From assembly GCF_003574965.1 (NCBI RefSeq), contig NZ_CP032317.1, positions 2,728,001 to 2,792,000 of the forward strand: DNA of 64,000 nt, written 5' to 3'. Shown in pieces: positions 59,863 through 64,000 of the stretch. Source of the stretch: Hymenobacter oligotrophus. GTDB taxonomy: Bacteria > Bacteroidota > Bacteroidia > Cytophagales > Hymenobacteraceae. The position numbers and the translations under genes were made by a program. How positions within the stretch are numbered: position 1 is the stretch's first letter; each line of letters opens with the position of its first letter. A model generated the notes under the pieces. It saw only the letters and a list, made by a program, of their open reading frames with translations, was not told the DNA's origin and did no database searches.

Positions 59863-60183
59863 TCATCGCCGCCGCGGCTTTGGAGCAGCTGCTTTGGGCG
59901 AGGCAGCTGCGCCGCGGCCCGCGGCCGACATGGAAGAAGCGCCCTGTGCGGGTTTGGGCTTGGGGGCTTTGGGCTTAAGCGGCCGGCCCATGTAGTCGGT
60001 AGTAAGGGCCAGGGGCCGGCCCAGGCGCATGCCGGGGGCCAGCTTCACGTCGTCGGAGGAGCGGGGCTGCGTGCGGGCGCGGTAGCCGCGGCCCGTACGG
60101 GTTCTGGTTTGGGCTTCGGCGGGCAGCTCGGCCACTACGCCAGCTAGCAACAGGAACAAGGGCAGAAGTAGACGACGGACCAT
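59863..60183 (-). CDS. Secreted basic protein with DYMGRP motif, copy 2
   Basis: A 106-residue protein: signal peptide MVRRLLLPLFLLLAGVVAELPAEAQ, an Arg/Thr-rich stretch (TRTRTGRGYRARTQPRSSDD), then KLAPGMRLGRPLALTTDYMGRPLKPK and an Ala/Pro/Lys tail. It shares the GRPL-x-DYMGRP unit with its neighbour at 59152. A start at 60522 is rejected because it would run antisense through pheS. No family recognised. Confidence 0.65.
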   Translation of the reverse strand: MVRRLLLPLFLLLAGVVAELPAEAQTRTRTGRGYRARTQPRSSDDVKLAPGMRLGRPLALTTDYMGRPLKPKAPKPKPAQGASSMSAAGRGAAASPKAAAPKPRRR

Positions 60184-60314
60184 GGCAGCGGGGCGTGGGG
60201 CTAAGTGAACAAAACGTACCCGCCTGATACGTACCCGCGCCGCAAAGGGTCGGGCGTTTGGCGCAGCTTGCCGGGCAATTGTGCACCTAGGGGCGCAAAA
60301 GCGCACCCGCAACC

Positions 60315-60322
60315 TATCTTTG
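60315..60322 (+). promoter_or_regulatory. -7 element of the pheS promoter
   Basis: TATCTTTG fits TAnnTTTG and lies only 8 bp before the pheS ATG, so the transcript would be nearly leaderless. A spaced TTG is not clear. Confidence 0.55.
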
Positions 60323-60330
60323 CTTTTGTT

Positions 60331-61371
60331 ATGCAGGACACGATTCAACAGCTTCGGGAGGAAATAGAGGGCTACGACGTTTCGACGGCGCAGCAGCTCG
60401 ATCAGTTTCGCATTGCCTACACCGGCCGCAAAGGCCGCCTGGCCGACCTGTTCGACCAGCTCAAGACGGTAGCGGCCGAAGACCGCCGCGCCGTGGGCCA
60501 GCAGCTCAATCAGCTGAAGCAACTAGCGCAAGAGAAATTCGACCAGCGCCGCCAGCAGCTCGAAGACGAAGCCGCCAGCCAACCCGCCGACCCGGGCTAC
60601 GATTACACCCTGCCGCCCGTGCCGGGTGCCCTAGGTACGCGCCACCCCCTGAGCCTGGTGCGCGACGAAATCGTGCGCATCTTCTCGCGCATCGGCTTCA
60701 ACGTGGCCGAAGGTCCTGAAATAGAAGACGATTGGCACAACTTCTCGGCTCTCAATTTTGCCGAAAACCACCCGGCCCGCGAAATGCAGGACACGTTCTT
60801 CGTGCCCGCAGCCGGCGAAGAAGAGCAGAACCGCCTGCTGCGCACGCACACCAGCACCGTGCAGGTGCGCCTGATGCAAAGCCAAAAGCCGCCCATCCGC
60901 AGCATTATGCCGGGCCGTGTGTACCGCAACGAGGCCATTTCGGCCCGGGCACACATGGTGTTTCATCAAATCGAGGGCTTGTACATCGACGAAAACGTGA
61001 GCTTCGCCGACCTCAAGCAAACCATTTACTACTTCGCGCAGGAGTTCTACGGCAAGGACGTGAAGATGCGGATGCGCCCCTCGTACTTCCCCTTCACCGA
61101 GCCCAGCACCGAGATTGACATTTCGTGCCTGATTTGCAAAGGCCCGGGCTGCAACATCTGCAAATACACCGGCTGGGTGGAGATTATGGGCGCCGGCATG
61201 GTCGATCCGAACGTGCTGCGCAACTGCGGCATCGACCCCGAGCGCTACTCCGGCTTTGCCTTTGGTATGGGTTTGGAGCGTCCCACCATGCTCAAGTACC
61301 AGATCAAAGACCTGCGCCTGTTCACGCAAAACGACATGCGTTTCCTGCGTCAGTTTGAGGCTATTCACTAA
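60331..61371 (+). CDS. pheS: Phenylalanine-tRNA ligase alpha subunit
   Basis: A 346-residue class II synthetase subunit that charges tRNA-Phe as part of the alpha2beta2 enzyme. The N-terminal coiled coil (TIQQLREEIEGYD, residues 3-100) binds tRNA. The catalytic domain has HPLSLVRDEIVRIFSRIGF, HTSTVQVRLMQSQKPP, motif 2 VYRNEAISARAHMVFHQIEGL and motif 3 GFAFGMGLERPTMLKY. CLICKGPGCNICKYTGWVEI is the usual Cys-rich insert. The start at 60331 is chosen; upstream residues are non-coding. pheT is not in the window. Terminator at 61402-61427. Confidence 0.97.
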   Translation: MQDTIQQLREEIEGYDVSTAQQLDQFRIAYTGRKGRLADLFDQLKTVAAEDRRAVGQQLNQLKQLAQEKFDQRRQQLEDEAASQPADPGYDYTLPPVPGALGTRHPLSLVRDEIVRIFSRIGFNVAEGPEIEDDWHNFSALNFAENHPAREMQDTFFVPAAGEEEQNRLLRTHTSTVQVRLMQSQKPPIRSIMPGRVYRNEAISARAHMVFHQIEGLYIDENVSFADLKQTIYYFAQEFYGKDVKMRMRPSYFPFTEPSTEIDISCLICKGPGCNICKYTGWVEIMGAGMVDPNVLRNCGIDPERYSGFAFGMGLERPTMLKYQIKDLRLFTQNDMRFLRQFEAIH

Positions 61372-61401
61372 GCCCTAGGTGCACTGGCCTGTTTCGTTGA
61401 G

Positions 61402-61427
61402 GCGAGACGCAATATCTTGCGTCTCGC
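61402..61427 (+). terminator. pheS terminator
   Basis: GCGAGACGCAA pairs with TTGCGTCTCGC, then TTTCTTTTTTAG. It lies before the next start at 61447. Confidence 0.85.
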
Positions 61428-61446
61428 TTTCTTTTTTAGCCTTGCT

Positions 61447-62304
61447 ATGACGTCTCCTGCTGCTTTCCAAATAATTGCCGTGGTGGGCGCCGGCACCATG
61501 GGCGCGGGCATTGCCCAGCTTTGCCTGCAAGCCGGCTACCGCACCTTGCTCTTCGATGTAAGCCAAAACATGCTGCTGCGGGGTCAGCAAGCCATTGAGG
61601 CGGGCCTGGGCAAGCTGGTGGAAAAAGGCCGCATGAGTGCCGCCGACCACGACGCGGCCCTAGGTCGCCTTACCCTCACCCACGACCTGGAAAAGGTGCA
61701 AGCCGATATCGTGATTGAGGCCGTGGTGGAGAAGATGAGCGTAAAGCACCAACTGTTCGTCGACCTGGCTGCCATCAACAGCACCAGCACCGTGTTGGCC
61801 TCCAACACCAGCACGTTTCCCATCACGCAGTTGGCCGCGCCCGTGCCCCACCCCGAGCGCGTAGTGGGCATGCACTTCTTCAACCCGGCTCCGCTAATGC
61901 CGCTGGTGGAGATTATTTCGGGCGCGGCTACCGCGCCGGAGGTAAGCGAGCGGGTGCGCGAGCTGGCCGTAGCCCTAGGTAAAAAACCGGTTTTGGCTGC
62001 CGATGCCCCCGGTTTTATCGTGAACCGCGTGGCCCGACACTACTATGTTGAGAGCCTAAAGGCCTTGGAGGAAGGCGTGGCGCCGCTCGAAACCATCGAC
62101 GAGCTGCTGGAGTCGGCGGGCTTCCGCATGGGCCCATTTAAGCTGATGGACCTGATCGGCGTGGATACCAACTTTGCCGTAACCAGCTCGCTGTATCACG
62201 CCTTTCACTACGACCCCAAGTTCCGGCCCAGCCGCATACAGCAGCAAAAAGTGGATGCCGGCCACCACGGGCGCAAGTCGGGCCGCGGCTTTTACCAATA
62301 CTAG
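61447..62304 (+). CDS. 3-hydroxybutyryl-CoA dehydrogenase (HAD family)
   Basis: A 285-residue NAD(P)-dependent enzyme that interconverts 3-hydroxybutyryl-CoA and acetoacetyl-CoA. The N-terminal Rossmann motif is IAVVGAGTMGAGIAQLCLQAG. Downstream are ASNTSTFPITQLA and the family signature HFFNPAPLMPLVEII; the catalytic His of this family falls here. The C-terminal helical domain ends ESAGFRMGPFKLMDLIGVDTN and the typical HHGRKSGRGFYQY. The start at 61447 follows the pheS terminator. Confidence 0.93.
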   Translation: MTSPAAFQIIAVVGAGTMGAGIAQLCLQAGYRTLLFDVSQNMLLRGQQAIEAGLGKLVEKGRMSAADHDAALGRLTLTHDLEKVQADIVIEAVVEKMSVKHQLFVDLAAINSTSTVLASNTSTFPITQLAAPVPHPERVVGMHFFNPAPLMPLVEIISGAATAPEVSERVRELAVALGKKPVLAADAPGFIVNRVARHYYVESLKALEEGVAPLETIDELLESAGFRMGPFKLMDLIGVDTNFAVTSSLYHAFHYDPKFRPSRIQQQKVDAGHHGRKSGRGFYQY

Positions 62305-62349
62305 CCCACTACCCGAACATAAATCACCTAGGCCCACGTTAGTATCGGC

Positions 62350-62784
62350 ATGAGCACTCTTTTGCGTTTCTGCTTGCCTGCCTCGCTGCTGCTAGCCGCA
62401 GGGCTGGCCGCGTGTTCCTCCAATACCGCTGCCGAACCCGGCATACCGTCGGCCGTGGTAAGCGAGCAGCTCAACCTCAGCAACCAACAATACGCAGCCC
62501 TGCGCTTCGACAACGGCTATGTGTACCTAGGCGGTGGTGTGCGGGGCATTGTGGTGGTGCGCCAAAACGCGCAGCAGTACCTTGCCTTCGAACGCAACTG
62601 CCCCTACGAGCCCTACAACGCCTGCGCCAAGGTCAGCGTCGATAAGTCCGGCTTCTTCATGGCCGACTCCTGCTGCGGCTCCCGTTTCGATATGCGCGGG
62701 CAAGTTACCAGCGGCCCGGCCCGCCGACCGCTGCGCCAATACAGCACGGCGCTATCGGGCAACTTGCTGTACGTCACCAACTAA
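62350..62784 (+). CDS. Rieske-like lipoprotein with altered cluster ligands
   Basis: A 144-residue lipoprotein: signal MSTLLRFCLPASLLLAAGLAAC (lipobox LAAC). The fold pattern is Rieske-like: a box-1 equivalent with C84-P-Y86 (canonical C-x-H) and a box-2 equivalent DSCCGSRFDMRGQVTSGPARRPL, where GSxFD, GPA and RPL are Rieske hallmarks. The usual Cys-x-x-His is replaced (D106, C109). A [2Fe-2S] Rieske cluster in canonical form is unlikely. The extra Cys (C92, C108) may form disulfides. Function unknown. Confidence 0.78.
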   Translation: MSTLLRFCLPASLLLAAGLAACSSNTAAEPGIPSAVVSEQLNLSNQQYAALRFDNGYVYLGGGVRGIVVVRQNAQQYLAFERNCPYEPYNACAKVSVDKSGFFMADSCCGSRFDMRGQVTSGPARRPLRQYSTALSGNLLYVTN

Positions 62785-62816
62785 TTATTTCCTTTAAAAA
62801 AATTGTTGCCGAAGGG

Positions 62817-62847
62817 TTGCGAGAAATGATAACGCGGCGTAATATTG
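62817..62847 (+). promoter_or_regulatory. Promoter of tRNA-Asn
   Basis: TTG at 62817-62819 and TAATATTG at 62840-62847, spaced by 20 bp, match the Bacteroidota -33/-7 form and lie 33 bp upstream of the mature tRNA 5' end. Confidence 0.7.
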
Positions 62848-62880
62848 CACCCGCAATCAGCCACTAAGCAATTGCAAGCC

Positions 62881-62954
62881 GCTTCCTTAGCTCAGTCGGT
62901 TAGAGCATCTGACTGTTAATCAGAGGGTCCCTGGTTCGAGCCCAGGAGGGAGCG
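62881..62954 (+). tRNA. tRNA-Asn (anticodon GTT)
   Basis: A cloverleaf folds: acceptor GCTTCCT/AGGGAGC (one T-G wobble), D arm GCTC/GAGC, anticodon stem TCTGA/TCAGA with loop CTGTTAA giving anticodon GTT (Asn), variable loop, and T arm CCTGG/CCAGG with TTCGAGC loop. No CCA is encoded. A terminator hairpin follows at 62961-62999. Confidence 0.95.
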
Positions 62955-62960
62955 CAAAGA

Positions 62961-62999
62961 AGCCCGGTAATAGACTGACCATCAGTTTGTTACCGGGCT
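62961..62999 (+). terminator. Terminator after tRNA-Asn
   Basis: AGCCCGGTAA pairs with TTACCGGGCT, followed by TTCTCTTT. It can also serve the leftward remnant to its right. Confidence 0.8.
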
Positions 63000-63313
63000 T
63001 TCTCTTTGCTGCTGGTACATCTCACGGACGACACTAAAAAATTCCATCAGATCGGCAAGCAATTCTTTCTCGGGTTGCCAGGCCGTAGCCGAAAGGTGCA
63101 ACTGTGATACTACTGCCAGCCGGAAAGGCTTTCCCAAGGTTGGTGCTGCTCCCACTGCTGGCAGCAGAACGCGGCCAGCTGCACGTAGCCCGGCAGGCTG
63201 CCATTTAAAGCCAGAATGGCCGCTAAGTACCCAAGTGCGGCAGCGACACCAGCGCCACGGCGAGAGGCCGTGCAAGCTCCGCTTTGGCTTAGGAATTCTT
63301 GCAAAGAAGCCAC
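62982..63313 (-). pseudogene. Possible frameshifted remnant of a small gene
   Basis: Read leftward from 63313: MASLQEFLSQSG, then GYLAAILALNGSLPGYVQ and LAAFCCQQWEQHQPW with a stop at 63110. A second frame then supplies TAWQPEKELLADLMEFFSVVREMYQQQ up to 62982. Both segments have protein-like composition, and the first ends where the second becomes plausible, suggesting one broken gene. No family is recognised and the call is weak. Confidence 0.3.
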
Positions 63314-63950
63314 GCCAGGAACAACCTAGGTGCCAGCGAAGAGTTGCTGGGAAAACTAGTAGGGCGAGGATACAGTAATCCTGCTGATTTAAAGCCCAGC
63401 GCTGAGGCAGCAAGCCCTACCGACGGAAGGGGCACCAGCCGACGGCTCCGCGGCCAGTCTTTGTCGCGGTACCTTTGGAGGTTGCGCACCCGCTCACGCC
63501 CGGCTTCACAGCGGACACCTTCTTTCTTGCTCGCAGCCTCATACGAAAGGCCGTAGTCCGGGGCAATGCCAAGTCTTCGAGTGCATCACTCCGTACTTCG
63601 GCGTAGGCGCACCTGCTAGATTATGGCGCAGGCGCGTCTCGCATTGGCTCCGGCCCCACGCCGGCTCAACTCTTCTCGACTGCGGCCGGAGAGCAGAAGC
63701 TTGCGGCAATTGTCCAGGAGATAAACGTAAGGCGCCTAGCACAGGCAGAAAACAATCTCCTACGCGCTGGCTCGGGCAAGTTCTAATCGACTCTAAGCCC
63801 CCACTTGCTTTACTGTGCCTTGGCACCAGGCCCGCAGGTTTAGCGTACGACTATCGCACTGTTAACCATTGGGCCCCGGCTACGTTCGTTCAGCTGGAAA
63901 ATCTCGTTGAACCCTTTGCTACGTTTATTCAACCGCTACCGGAGCCTACC
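63314..63950. other. Gene-free stretch at the right end
   Basis: I see no convincing coding region here: the frames that are open are Arg/Ser/Pro-rich and interrupted. One CCTAGG occurs at 63326. It may be decayed sequence. Confidence 0.4.
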
Positions 63951-63991
63951 GCAGCACAGGCTGCAACACCAAGCCTGTGCTGCGGTGTTGC
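63951..63991. terminator. Overlapping alternative hairpins at the right end
   Basis: GCAGCACAGGCT (63951) pairs with AGCCTGTGCTGC (63972-63983). Alternatively GCAACACC (63963) pairs with GGTGTTGC (63984-63991). The two stems exclude each other. Confidence 0.55.
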
Positions 63992-64000
63992 TGCTTAATT

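Noticed and set aside
59863-60522. 219-residue version of the DYMGRP protein gene
   Set aside because: The N-terminal 113 codons are antisense to pheS; the start at 60183 gives a proper signal peptide.
63539-63826. A 95-codon minus-strand frame near the right end
   Set aside because: Arg/Ser/Pro/Cys-scattered composition, no hydrophobic core pattern, no terminator or promoter context.

Overview
The window is a GC-rich chromosomal segment of a Bacteroidota bacterium, most likely Hymenobacter or a close relative. Reasons: TAnnTTTG-type -7 promoter elements, a fused CcoNO cbb3 oxidase with a mono-heme CcoP, lipoproteins with LAGC/TTSC lipoboxes, a SusC-like receptor, a YtxJ bacillithiol-system protein, an E1 alpha/beta fusion, and DUF4136, DUF4369 and DUF1206 proteins. 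This is inferred from gene content, not from a marker gene. No rRNA, CRISPR array or prophage is visible. One tRNA, tRNA-Asn(GTT), lies near the right end.

Layout. 0.2-4.8 kb: two near-identical VOC genes bracket a DUF805 gene and a two-gene RiPP operon (49-residue precursor ending CPACGMG plus a DUF692/MNIO oxidase), followed by a TlpA-like thioredoxin. 4.9-12.1 kb: small unknown proteins, lpdA, an M1 peptidase, an EamA transporter and a universal stress protein. 12.1-27.7 kb: the cbb3 oxidase system read leftward (ccoI-ccoS, then ccoNO-ccoQ-ccoP-ccoG-fixH-safE). Between ccoS and ccoNO sit about 6 kb of unrelated genes: DUF4126, a carbamoyltransferase, a large glycosidase and a REP-associated transposase (RAYT). 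27.9-29.5 kb: a membrane protein and two group III truncated globins, the second lacking canonical heme-pocket residues. 29.7-34.4 kb: odhB and odhA (E2 and E1 of 2-oxoglutarate dehydrogenase). 34.6-44.4 kb: a royal-jelly-type lipoprotein, a 3D-domain protein, several lineage-specific proteins, DUF1206 and a saccharopine/alanine-dehydrogenase-like enzyme. 44.7-55 kb: gcvP, small lipoproteins, lipA, OsmC, a three-gene ytxJ operon and a branched-chain 2-oxoacid dehydrogenase E1 fusion. 55-62.8 kb: a frameshifted SusC-like receptor, an M16 peptidase, two related small secreted proteins, pheS, a 3-hydroxyacyl-CoA dehydrogenase and a Rieske-like lipoprotein. The last 1 kb holds no intact recognisable gene.

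How the genes fit together. Two themes recur. One is microaerobic respiration and oxygen handling (cbb3 subunits and assembly factors, globins). ccoNO and ccoI each carry the same pair of TGA-N6-TCA palindromes, with identical 23-bp spacing, just upstream. The other is lipoate-dependent oxidation (lpdA, odhA, odhB, gcvP, lipA, E1 fusion). Most convergent gene pairs are separated by strong bidirectional hairpin terminators.

Most worth a second look: the MNIO/CPACGMG RiPP operon; the highly iterated palindrome CCTAGG (about 95 copies by hand count, roughly four to five times chance, in genes mainly as the codon pair CTA-GGN); the twin FNR-like boxes; the GTAGCG-headed REP doublets with one RAYT; and the globin that has lost its proximal His and B10 Tyr.
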